This document shows, piece by piece, positions 36,293 through 43,517 of a stretch of 43,517 bases of DNA. The position numbers were made by a program, and so were the translations under genes. The notes under the pieces are model-generated. The model had not been told where the DNA came from, searched no databases, and saw nothing but the letters and a program-made list of their open reading frames with translations. This DNA is from Eubacteriales bacterium (GTDB lineage: Bacteria > Bacillota > Clostridia > Peptostreptococcales > Anaerovoracaceae): the NCBI GenBank assembly GCA_029009055.1, contig JAQXJR010000005.1, positions 1 to 43,517 of the forward strand, in the 5' to 3' direction. Each line of letters opens with the position of its first letter. Position 1 is the stretch's first letter.

Positions 36293-37588
36293 ATGGTAAA
36301 TATGGGAACGGAAACGGAGAAACTGGAGTTTAAGAAGACTACAGGGGAACTCAGAGAAGGGCTCGTTTCTCTTGCGTCCATGCTTAATAAGAATGGATAC
36401 GGCATCCTGTATTTTGGGGTAAAAGATAACGGAGATGTCATAGGCCAGCGGCTTGGAAACAGAACCCTTCGAGAAATATCCCAAGCGATAGCGAATCATA
36501 TCAAACCACAGGTGATACCGGAGATAACTACAGAACTGGTAGATGAGAAAAATATTATAAAAGTAGAGATAAGAGGATCGGACAGACCCTATTCAGCCTA
36601 TGGAAGATATTATATGCGATCAGCTGACGAGGATAGGGAGCTTACACCTACAGCACTTAAAAGGCTGATGAACGAAAAGGAATATGCCGACAGGATCGTA
36701 GATATCCCGGCGCCTGTACAGGATCTGTCGTTTGCTAAACTGAAGATCGCCTTTGTAACGGCTGGGCTGACAGTTGATCAGAAGACATTCGATTCTAATG
36801 CCGGTCTGCTCACAAAAAATGGAGAATATAATCTGATGGCATATCTTCTGGCTGATGAAAATGATATTTCAATAAAGGTCGTCGTCTTTGCCGGGAAGGA
36901 TAAGACGCGTATAATCAGGCGTAATGAGTATGGCGGCACGTGTCTGATAACTGCTATGGACAGGGTCACAGATTACATGGAGTCTATAAATGATACGAAA
37001 GTCACCATGGGAACGCATAAGAGGTATGAAGAGAAGCTCTTCGATATGGCGAGCTTTAAGGAAGCGTGGCAGAATGCCTGCCTTCATACGAGGTGGGATA
37101 AAGGTAATCCGCCGGCTGTCTATGTGTTTTCCGACCGCATAGAAATCATTTCGACAGGAGGGCTTCCGGCAGATCTTGATAGAGACGAATTTTATAAGGG
37201 AATAAGCCGTCCGGTAAATATAAAAATGCAGAAGATCTTCGGACAGCTTGGTATCGTAGAACAGACAGGTCATGGCGTCCCATTGATCATCAGCAATTAT
37301 GGTAAGCAGGCTTTCGACGTCATGGAGAACTTTATTAATGTTACTATTCCGTTTTCTTTCGAGAGGAAAACATCCGAGGAAATAGATAATGACACTGCGG
37401 AACTGATTCCGGCAGAGCGCGCGGTAATTGAGAATATGGGCAGGGATCCTAAGATAACCATAAAGGAATTAGTCCGGGATACGGGGTATTCAGACAGTTA
37501 TATACGAAAGCTGATTTCGGGATTAAAAGATAAGAATATGCTCGTGCGCGAAGGCAGTAGAAAAACAGGCACTTGGATTCTGAAATGA
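36293..37588 (+). CDS. AlbA/Schlafen-domain ATP-binding transcriptional regulator
   Basis: A 431-aa protein of the widespread AlbA_2 plus divergent-ATPase family (COG2865-like). Residues about 8-125 form the AlbA_2/Schlafen DNA-binding domain (EFKKTTGELREGLVSLASML, GILYFGVKDNGDVIG, YYMRSADEDRELTP). Residues about 250-350 form a GHKL-type ATP-binding domain (EAWQNACLHTRW with the N-box, DRIEIISTGGLP, GIVEQTGHGVPLI). A C-terminal winged helix follows (TIKELVRDTGYSDSYIRKLISGLKDKNMLVREG). GGAGGAGGTG lies before the ATG. These genes are often accessory and move between genomes; their targets are mostly unknown. The repeats upstream suggest that it binds its own promoter. Confidence 0.88.
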   Translation: MVNMGTETEKLEFKKTTGELREGLVSLASMLNKNGYGILYFGVKDNGDVIGQRLGNRTLREISQAIANHIKPQVIPEITTELVDEKNIIKVEIRGSDRPYSAYGRYYMRSADEDRELTPTALKRLMNEKEYADRIVDIPAPVQDLSFAKLKIAFVTAGLTVDQKTFDSNAGLLTKNGEYNLMAYLLADENDISIKVVVFAGKDKTRIIRRNEYGGTCLITAMDRVTDYMESINDTKVTMGTHKRYEEKLFDMASFKEAWQNACLHTRWDKGNPPAVYVFSDRIEIISTGGLPADLDRDEFYKGISRPVNIKMQKIFGQLGIVEQTGHGVPLIISNYGKQAFDVMENFINVTIPFSFERKTSEEIDNDTAELIPAERAVIENMGRDPKITIKELVRDTGYSDSYIRKLISGLKDKNMLVREGSRKTGTWILK

Positions 37589-37604
37589 TACGTTTGCCAT
37601 CAGC

Positions 37605-37632
37605 TTGACGGGTCTGATATTATAACTATGTA
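37605..37632 (+). promoter_or_regulatory. Possible thioredoxin promoter
   Basis: TTGACG (37605-37610), a 16-base spacer and TATGTA (37627-37632). The -35 is good and the -10 poor. The leader is about 25 bases, with ACGGAG before the ATG. Confidence 0.4.
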
Positions 37633-37661
37633 TGTTTTTTATTAAAACGGAGAACAATCAC

Positions 37662-37988
37662 ATGATAGAATACGTAACGACAGATGATTTCGATGTCAGG
37701 GTCCTGATGAACGACCGCCCGACCATAGTCGAGTTCTGCGCCGATTGGTGCCCTTACTGCGCCGCCATAGAGCCGACCGTGGACGAGCTGGCAGAGAAAT
37801 ATAAGGATGAGATAGATACTTTCAGGGTGAACGTGGACACAGACGGCGTGCTCCGCGCTGAATATAAGGTCGAGTACATTCCCGACGTCCTGTTCTTTAA
37901 GGACGGACAGCAGGTAGACGAGTGCATGGGTAACGACCATAAGCAGTTCCTGCCTGGTAAGATTGAGAAGATGCTGGGCCGGGCATAG
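37662..37988 (+). CDS. Thioredoxin-like protein with CPYC active site
   Basis: A 108-aa single-domain thioredoxin fold. The active site is ADWCPYC (around residue 30), and the cis-proline loop is YIPDVLFF. CPYC is the classical glutaredoxin dipeptide, whereas ordinary thioredoxins have CGPC, so its redox potential and partners may differ. Another Cys precedes the motif (EFCADW), and one lies near the C-terminus. The ATG at 37662 has an ACGGAG site; the in-frame ATG at 37632 has none and lies on the -10. No thioredoxin reductase is adjacent. Confidence 0.88.
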   Translation: MIEYVTTDDFDVRVLMNDRPTIVEFCADWCPYCAAIEPTVDELAEKYKDEIDTFRVNVDTDGVLRAEYKVEYIPDVLFFKDGQQVDECMGNDHKQFLPGKIEKMLGRA

Positions 37989-38158
37989 TTTTTTCGAGCA
38001 AAGCCCACCCGCGCTTCCAGCCTCCGGCCGCGCCCGGCGACCCAGCCGGCTCTACCGCGGAAAGCCCGGAGGGACATGCGCCGGCTGCCCTTTGCGGGGC
38101 GGCGAGACCCTAAGAGACATACGCGGCAAGGCTTTGCTGATCAAAAAAGAGAGAAAAT
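37989..38158 (+). other. GC-rich spacer before lepA
   Basis: A 170-base GC-rich spacer. It contains one GCAAAG and two CTTTGC hexamers (37998, 38090, 38132) and short matches to other GC-rich spacers here (GCCCGGAGGGA, also after rapZ; GGCTTTGCTGA, also before the kinase gene). It has no clear promoter or gene. A T6 run follows the thioredoxin stop but lacks a convincing stem. Confidence 0.45.
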
Positions 38159-40033
38159 ATGAGCGAAGAAGAATTCAATGAGATACAGCCTCTGCAGGAC
38201 ATATACGAGGACGAAGAGGACGCGGATTATCAGAAATACATCAGGAATTTCAGCATAATCGCCCACATAGACCACGGTAAATCCACCCTGGCTGACAGAC
38301 TGATAGAGAACACGGGCCTGGTCGCCCACAGGGACATGAAGGAGCAGCTGCTCGATAATATGGACCTGGAGAGGGAGCGCGGCATCACCATAAAGCTGCA
38401 GACCACCAGGCTGGTGTATAAGGCGAATGACGGGCATGAATATATATTCAACCTCATAGACACGCCGGGACACGTGGACTTCAACTACGAAGTCTCGAGG
38501 AGCCTGGCAGCCTGCGAGGGAGCCATCCTCGTCGTAGACGCGACACAGGGCGTGGAAGCCCAGACCATAGGAAACGTATACCTGGCACTGGACGAAAACC
38601 TGGAGATACTGCCTTGCCTGAATAAGATGGACCTGGCCAGCGCCAGAGCTCAGGAGACCAGGGAAGAGATAGAGGACGTCATAGGCCTGGACGCTTCGGA
38701 GGCGCCGGAGATTTCCGCTAAGACAGGTATGGGGATACCGGACCTGCTGGAAGCCATAGTCCACACCATCCCGGCTCCGTCAGGCGACCCGGACGGTAAA
38801 CTTAAGGCTCTGATATTCGATTCTAAATACGATAATTATAAGGGCGTCGTCATCTTCATCAGGGTGTTCGACGGCTATGTGAGAGTCGGAGATACCATCA
38901 GGCTCATGGCTACGCAGAAGGACTATGAGGTCACGGAAGTAGGTGTTATGGCGCCTAACCACAGGCCGGCTAAATACCTGAGGGCCGGAGACGTAGGCTA
39001 TGTCTGCGCCGCTATTAAGAGGGTGGCGGACGCCAGAGTCGGCGACACTGTGACACTGGCAGACCAGCCGGCTGCCGAGCCGCTTCCGGGCTATAAACAG
39101 GTGAAGCCTATGGTCTACTGCGGCATATACCCGGCTGAAGGCGAGAAATACGAACCGGTTAAGGACGCCCTGGAGAAGCTGCAGGTGAACGACGCGGCCT
39201 TCCACTTCGAACCTGAGACATCGGCGGCCTTAGGCTTCGGCTTCCGCTGCGGTTTCCTCGGCCTGCTCCATATGGAAGTCATAATAGAGAGGCTGGAGAG
39301 GGAATTCAATCTCTCGGTCGTAACGACATCGCCGAGCGTAGTATATAAGGTGGTTATGACAGACGGCACGGAAGAAATGATCCAGAACCCGTCTAACCTC
39401 CCGGATCCGTCCGAGATGGACCACATAGAAGAGCCTATCACGAAGGCCGAGATCATAGTGCCGAAGGACTACGTCGGATCCATAATGGACCTTTGCCAGA
39501 AGAGGCGCGGCGTCATGCAAAGCATGGAATACCTGACCCCTGACCGGGTGGAGCTCCACTACGAGCTGCCGCTTAACGAAGTCATATACGACTTCTTCGA
39601 TGCCTTGAAATCTAAGACCCGCGGCTATGGCTCCATAGACTACGAGTTCGTGAGATACCAGAAATCCAACCTCGTGAAGCTGGACATACTGCTGACTAAG
39701 GAGATGGTGGACGCCTTCTCCATGATCGTGCACGAGTCCGAGGCTTACGAGCGCGGCCGCTTCGTCTGTAAGAAGCTTAAGGAGATAATCCCTATGCATC
39801 AGTTCGAGGTGCCTATCCAGGCGGCGATCGGTCAGAAAGTCATAGCCCGCGAGACAGTCCGCGCCTACCGTAAGGACGTAATCGCTAAGTGCTACGGCGG
39901 CGACATATCCCGTAAGAAGAAGCTCCTGGAGAAGCAGAAAGCCGGTAAGAAGCGCATGAGTAAGTTCGGTAAGGTCGACGTCCCTCAGGAGGCGTTCACT
40001 GCCGTGCTGAAGTACGACGAGGATAAGAAATAA
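38159..40033 (+). CDS. lepA: Elongation factor 4 (LepA)
   Basis: Ribosome-associated translational GTPase of 624 aa. G motifs: [22 protein letters not shown] and NKMD. The LepA-specific C-terminal domain is present ([31 protein letters not shown], listed here only as a family landmark near residues 570-600), as is [19 protein letters not shown]. The N-terminus carries about 28 extra acidic residues ([20 protein letters not shown]...) before the usual start [13 protein letters not shown], with no later Met to replace it. The ribosome binding site is weak (GAGAGAAAAT). It overlaps hemW by one base (TAATG), so the two are coupled. The lepA-hemW-hrcA-grpE-dnaK order is common in Firmicutes. Confidence 0.96.
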   Translation: MSEEEFNEIQPLQDIYEDEEDADYQKYIRNFSIIAHIDHGKSTLADRLIENTGLVAHRDMKEQLLDNMDLERERGITIKLQTTRLVYKANDGHEYIFNLIDTPGHVDFNYEVSRSLAACEGAILVVDATQGVEAQTIGNVYLALDENLEILPCLNKMDLASARAQETREEIEDVIGLDASEAPEISAKTGMGIPDLLEAIVHTIPAPSGDPDGKLKALIFDSKYDNYKGVVIFIRVFDGYVRVGDTIRLMATQKDYEVTEVGVMAPNHRPAKYLRAGDVGYVCAAIKRVADARVGDTVTLADQPAAEPLPGYKQVKPMVYCGIYPAEGEKYEPVKDALEKLQVNDAAFHFEPETSAALGFGFRCGFLGLLHMEVIIERLEREFNLSVVTTSPSVVYKVVMTDGTEEMIQNPSNLPDPSEMDHIEEPITKAEIIVPKDYVGSIMDLCQKRRGVMQSMEYLTPDRVELHYELPLNEVIYDFFDALKSKTRGYGSIDYEFVRYQKSNLVKLDILLTKEMVDAFSMIVHESEAYERGRFVCKKLKEIIPMHQFEVPIQAAIGQKVIARETVRAYRKDVIAKCYGGDISRKKKLLEKQKAGKKRMSKFGKVDVPQEAFTAVLKYDEDKK

Positions 40034-41226
40034 TGGATAAGCTGGGTGTATATGTGCACATCCCTTTCTGCGTAAGAAGGTGTAATTACTGCGGTTTCTA
40101 TTCCAATTCCATAGTGGATACAGGATTCTCGGGAGCAAAGTCAAGCCAGCCACTTCCGACTCTGTCTCCTGATGCCGAAGAAGCCTACATAGACGGCATA
40201 GTTCGTAAATTGGCGATGTATGGTCGGCATAATAAGAAGCCGGTAAAAGTTGACACGGTATACTTCGGAGGCGGGACTCCGTCTCTCATAAGGCCGGATT
40301 CGGCTGAAAGGGTCCTAGCGGCTATAGACGATTCTTTCGGCCTGGATGATGATCCAGAGATATCCATGGAATCCAACCCAGGAACCATAGACAGAGCTAA
40401 ACTGACCGCGTTCAGGAAGGCCGGCGTGAACAGGCTCTCCATAGGGGTCCAGTCTTTCGATAACGATGTGCTTAAGCTCATAGGAAGGATCCACGACGCT
40501 GACCAGGCGGAAGAAGCGTATATGTCCGCCCGGGAGGCTGGCTTCGATAATGTCAGCTTGGATCTCATGTTCGGCATCCCGGACCAGACATTCAGCCAGT
40601 GGGAGGAGACACTGAACAGGGCCATGGACCTAAAACCCGATCATATTTCCTTCTATAGCCTGCAGATAGAGGAAAACACGCCTTTTTACTCTGAATATAA
40701 GGAAGGGCTCATATCTCTCCCCGACGTTAAGCTGGACAGGAGGATGTACCATTACGCCTGCGATCTCATGAGGGAGAAGGGCTTTCACCATTACGAGATC
40801 TCCAGCGCCGCTAAGCCGGGCTATGAGTGCAGGCATAATATAAAGTATTGGACGTTCGCGGACTACCTGGGAGTAGGCGCCTCAGCCAGCTCTTTCATAG
40901 ATGGAGCCCGCTGGACGGAAAAGCCGGGTGATGTATTTGCTGACTCAGATAAATGGCAGGCGGAGCAGGGGGAAGAGTACCACGTGAACGACTTCCTGGA
41001 TAACGTCGGAGAATACGCTTTCACGGCCCTGAGGATGGATAGAGGCATAGATAAGGACGATTTCGAAGCCAGGTTCGGCAGGAAGTTTTGGGACGTCTAC
41101 AGCGAAGTCAAGCCGGAATTGGCAGGATATTTCGACGATGGACTACTGACGGAAGATGACCGTTTTTTACGCCTTACAGAGGCTGGAATAGATGTTTCCA
41201 ACGAAATAATGGCGGAATTCGTATAA
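40033..41226 (+). CDS. hemW: HemW, radical SAM heme-binding/chaperone protein
   Basis: A 397-aa radical SAM protein of the HemN-like HemW family. The [4Fe-4S]/SAM motif is Cys13, Cys17 and Cys20 with a following Phe (CNYCGFYS), where true HemN has a fourth Cys. Further blocks are VDTVYFGGGTPSL, ISMESNPGTID, NRLSIGVQSFDNDVLKLIGR and the C-terminal YWTFADYLGVGASASSF. The family delivers heme rather than oxidising coproporphyrinogen, though older annotations say so. An insert of about 25 residues after the cluster (SIVDTGFSGAKSSQPLPTL) is longer than usual. It is coupled to lepA and closed by the terminator at 41232. Confidence 0.94.
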   Translation: MDKLGVYVHIPFCVRRCNYCGFYSNSIVDTGFSGAKSSQPLPTLSPDAEEAYIDGIVRKLAMYGRHNKKPVKVDTVYFGGGTPSLIRPDSAERVLAAIDDSFGLDDDPEISMESNPGTIDRAKLTAFRKAGVNRLSIGVQSFDNDVLKLIGRIHDADQAEEAYMSAREAGFDNVSLDLMFGIPDQTFSQWEETLNRAMDLKPDHISFYSLQIEENTPFYSEYKEGLISLPDVKLDRRMYHYACDLMREKGFHHYEISSAAKPGYECRHNIKYWTFADYLGVGASASSFIDGARWTEKPGDVFADSDKWQAEQGEEYHVNDFLDNVGEYAFTALRMDRGIDKDDFEARFGRKFWDVYSEVKPELAGYFDDGLLTEDDRFLRLTEAGIDVSNEIMAEFV

Positions 41227-41231
41227 ATGTA

Positions 41232-41290
41232 AAAAAAAGGATCCGGAAGCTCGGGCGGCATCACCCAAGCGTCACCGGACCCTTTTTTTA
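41232..41290 (+). terminator. Terminator between hemW and hrcA
   Basis: A-rich run, GGATCCGG stem (41239-41246) pairing with CCGGACC (41275-41281), and a T7 tract. The symmetrical A and T tracts give further pairing. Confidence 0.85.
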
Positions 41291-41316
41291 TCACCATAAA
41301 TTTTCATCTAATAGTG

Positions 41317-41345
41317 TTGACATTAGCGGGAGCGAGTAGTAAATT
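41317..41345 (+). promoter_or_regulatory. Promoter of the hrcA-grpE-dnaK operon
   Basis: A perfect TTGACA (41317-41322), a 17-base spacer and TAAATT (41340-41345). It lies just upstream of the CIRCE element, the usual layout for HrcA-repressed heat-shock operons. Confidence 0.72.
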
Positions 41346-41356
41346 ATTAATTGAGG

Positions 41357-41383
41357 TTAGCACTCGAACGTAATGAGTGCTAA
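41357..41383. promoter_or_regulatory. CIRCE operator (HrcA binding site)
   Basis: Perfect TTAGCACTC, 9 bases, GAGTGCTAA: the canonical CIRCE inverted repeat. HrcA bound here represses the operon until heat stress inactivates it. Confidence 0.98.
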
Positions 41384-41419
41384 CAAGCTAAAGAGGGAGA
41401 AGCAGTTGGAGATAAAATC

Positions 41420-42475
41420 ATGGAAATGACACCGAGAAAATTGAAGATTCTACAGGCCATTATCAACGACTATGTCAGGACTGCTGAACCAGTTGGATCC
41501 CGTACTCTCGCGAAGCAGATGGACATGAAGATTAGTCCTGCTACCATTCGTAATGAGATGAGCGATCTGGAGGAGATGGGATATCTCAGCCACCCGCACA
41601 CTTCAGCAGGCAGGGTTCCGGCCGATAAGGCGTACAGACTTTATGTTAACAGCATGATGGGTAAGGTCGCTGTGCCTGATGACGATAAGGAACTCATCAG
41701 ACAGGAACTTAAAGCCGACATAGACGAATTCGATAAGACCATAGAGAGGGCGGCAGAGCTCTTATCAGAGATAACTAATCTCGCTTCCTTTGCTATAAGC
41801 CCGGCGCAGGATGAGGATAAGATAGCTTACATAGACTTACTTCCTATTAATAAGAGGCAGGTCATACTCGTGATCGTGACAGAGAGCGGGCGCACATCCA
41901 ACACCATGATCAGGCTGAACGAGCCGTATACAGAGGAACAGCTCAGGATCCTGGCGAAGAACATGACGGTAGATTACAGGTCTAAGACGCTCACGGACGT
42001 CCTGAAGTCAGACATAATCAGGGACTTTAAGACCGACCTGAACGCGCTGAGTAAGATAGCGGATAACGTCATGCCGAACTTCATGAAGACACTTTCGGAT
42101 ATGCTGGACGTCCACCTGTATTTCGACGGACTGAGCAACATATTCGATCTGCCTGAATTCAGCAATATGGACAGGGCGAAGAATTTCGTCCAGATTTTCG
42201 ATAAGAAGGAAGAATTTACTAAGACGCTGCTTAACAGGGATAACGGCATGATCGTCACCATCGGAACGGAGAACCCGGAAGATGATCTGATAGACTGTTC
42301 CCTGATAACCGCCACGTACGAGGTGGATGGTAAGTTCGCCGGTAAGATAGGCGTTATCGGGCCGACGAGGATGCGCTACGGAGAGATAACATCTATAGTG
42401 CAGTACTTGACCGATAATCTAAGCAGTAAGTTTAAGCTCAGAGAGGATGATGGACATGGCGATGACGACGGATGA
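41420..42475 (+). CDS. hrcA: Heat-inducible transcription repressor HrcA
   Basis: Represses class I heat-shock genes by binding CIRCE and needs GroEL-type chaperones to fold. 351 aa. The N-terminal winged helix is typical (TPRKLKILQAIINDYV, EPVGSRTLA, ISPATIRNEMSDLEEMGYL, HTSAGRVPADKAYRLYV), followed by the GAF-like and inserted dimerisation domains (IGVIGPTRMRYGEI near the C-terminus). The site GGAG lies 9 bases before the ATG at 41420. The end overlaps grpE by 20 bases. It sits downstream of its own CIRCE, so it is autoregulated. Confidence 0.97.
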   Translation: MEMTPRKLKILQAIINDYVRTAEPVGSRTLAKQMDMKISPATIRNEMSDLEEMGYLSHPHTSAGRVPADKAYRLYVNSMMGKVAVPDDDKELIRQELKADIDEFDKTIERAAELLSEITNLASFAISPAQDEDKIAYIDLLPINKRQVILVIVTESGRTSNTMIRLNEPYTEEQLRILAKNMTVDYRSKTLTDVLKSDIIRDFKTDLNALSKIADNVMPNFMKTLSDMLDVHLYFDGLSNIFDLPEFSNMDRAKNFVQIFDKKEEFTKTLLNRDNGMIVTIGTENPEDDLIDCSLITATYEVDGKFAGKIGVIGPTRMRYGEITSIVQYLTDNLSSKFKLREDDGHGDDDG

Positions 42476-43115
42476 TAAAGAGAATATTAAGATAGAGTCT
42501 GACGAGGCTGAGGAAACAGGCGCTGAAAGCGGCCAGGCTGAGGCTGAGGCAGGAGCAAAGGCAGATGCCACAGTCGATTCTGATCAGACTGGTTCAGACC
42601 AGGCCGGGCCTGGTGAGGCTGACGCGGCTGAGGCTGCTGACGACTCCATAGCTTCAGAACCGGAGCCTGAAGACGATGAAGAGGCTGAGAAGAAGTCCGC
42701 TGAGGAAGAGGCTTGGAATGATAAGTACACGAGGCTCATGGCTGATTTCCAGAACTATAAGCGCAGGACCGAGAAGGAGAAAGCCGATGTATACGCCTTT
42801 GCTAATGAGAAATTAGTAGGAGAGCTGCTCCAGGTACTGGATAACTTCGAGAGAGCCATAGATAACGAGTGCCAGGATAAGGCATACGCTGATGGCATGA
42901 AGATGATATTCAAGCAGTTCAGCGACATACTCGCTAAGTCGGGACTTAAGGAAATAGAAGCGAAAGGTCAGGACTTCGACCCGAACTTCCATCATGCCGT
43001 TCTGCAGGACGATAATGATGAGTTCGAGAGTGGACAGGTGACAGAAGTTCTTCAGAAGGGCTACACCCTGAACGAGAAGGTCATCCGCCCGGCCATGGTC
43101 AAGGTCAATAAATAG
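42456..43115 (+). CDS. grpE: Nucleotide exchange factor GrpE
   Basis: Co-chaperone that releases ADP from DnaK; about 219 aa. The first about 85 residues are very acidic, rich in Ala, Glu and Asp and probably disordered, longer than in many GrpE proteins. The conserved part then follows: YTRLMADFQNYKRRTEKEK long dimer helix, ELLQVLDNFERAID, FDPNFHHAVLQ and the C-terminal beta domain with VLQKGYTLNEKVIRPAMVKV. Four in-frame ATGs (42447, 42450, 42456, 42462) lie close together; 42456 is best spaced (9 bases) from GAGAGG. It overlaps hrcA and is followed by dnaK after 70 bases. Confidence 0.95.
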   Translation: MAMTTDDKENIKIESDEAEETGAESGQAEAEAGAKADATVDSDQTGSDQAGPGEADAAEAADDSIASEPEPEDDEEAEKKSAEEEAWNDKYTRLMADFQNYKRRTEKEKADVYAFANEKLVGELLQVLDNFERAIDNECQDKAYADGMKMIFKQFSDILAKSGLKEIEAKGQDFDPNFHHAVLQDDNDEFESGQVTEVLQKGYTLNEKVIRPAMVKVNK

Positions 43116-43182
43116 ATAAACTAACGCTAAATTACATAATTTCGGGTATTGTTTAGAGAAATCAATTAATATTTGGAGGTAA

Positions 43183-43517
<335 letters not shown>

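Noticed and set aside
39230-40153. 307-codon open frame on the minus strand
   Set aside because: Antisense to lepA and hemW; composition is that of a frame shadow, with no conserved motif.

Overview
The window looks like a chromosomal segment of a strictly anaerobic, low-redox Firmicute (class Clostridia). The evidence is a single-chain pyruvate:ferredoxin oxidoreductase followed by NfnAB, a nine-gene V/A-type ATPase operon with sodium-site residues, a CIRCE-controlled hrcA-grpE-dnaK operon, and the lepA-hemW-hrcA and murB-rapZ-whiA gene orders usual in Gram-positive bacteria. A Family XIII/Anaerovoracaceae-like host is only a guess. No rRNA, tRNA or CRISPR array was seen. Strand use is strongly +; only a YfcE-type phosphodiesterase and a small membrane protein lie on -.

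Layout: 2-2026 two-component pair (response regulator cut by the window edge, histidine kinase). 2223-2735 ferritin with its own promoter and terminator. 2883-3902 gene-free, filled with palindromes and repeats. 3912-7539 a translationally coupled three-gene accessory operon: a solute-binding-domain/7TM/PAS-like protein, a second membrane/PAS-like protein and a cysteine-rich DUF2284-like protein. 7804-13655 PFOR-nfnA-nfnB. 13820-14212 (-) a small membrane protein made of two repeated halves. 14504-17180 a lipoteichoic-acid-synthase-type gene broken by two apparent frameshifts. 17322-17900 (-) phosphodiesterase. 18081-22326 AI-2E-type permease, murB, rapZ, whiA. 22635-25555 prfC and a secreted transglutaminase-like protein, both with codon use unlike their neighbours. 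25842-34573 V-type ATPase operon. 34728-37988 an RlmD-type rRNA methyltransferase, an AlbA/Schlafen-domain regulator and a thioredoxin. 38159-43517 lepA, hemW, hrcA, grpE and the start of dnaK.

How it fits together: pyruvate oxidation reduces ferredoxin, and NfnAB uses reduced ferredoxin plus NADH to make NADPH. The V-type ATPase couples ATP to an ion (probably Na+) gradient. The murB-rapZ-whiA block serves wall precursor synthesis and cell division, and lepA/hemW/hrcA/grpE/dnaK serve translation, heme-related chemistry and protein folding.

The best candidate for something undescribed is the 3912-7539 operon. Its two membrane proteins look like sensor-kinase input halves (binding domain, 7TM, PAS-like) but carry no kinase catalytic domain, and they are coupled to a cysteine-rich protein. 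Other unexplained signals are a GCAAAG/CTTTGC hexamer enriched in the spacers, near-absence of C before Lys codons, and three places where one missing base would explain a broken reading frame.
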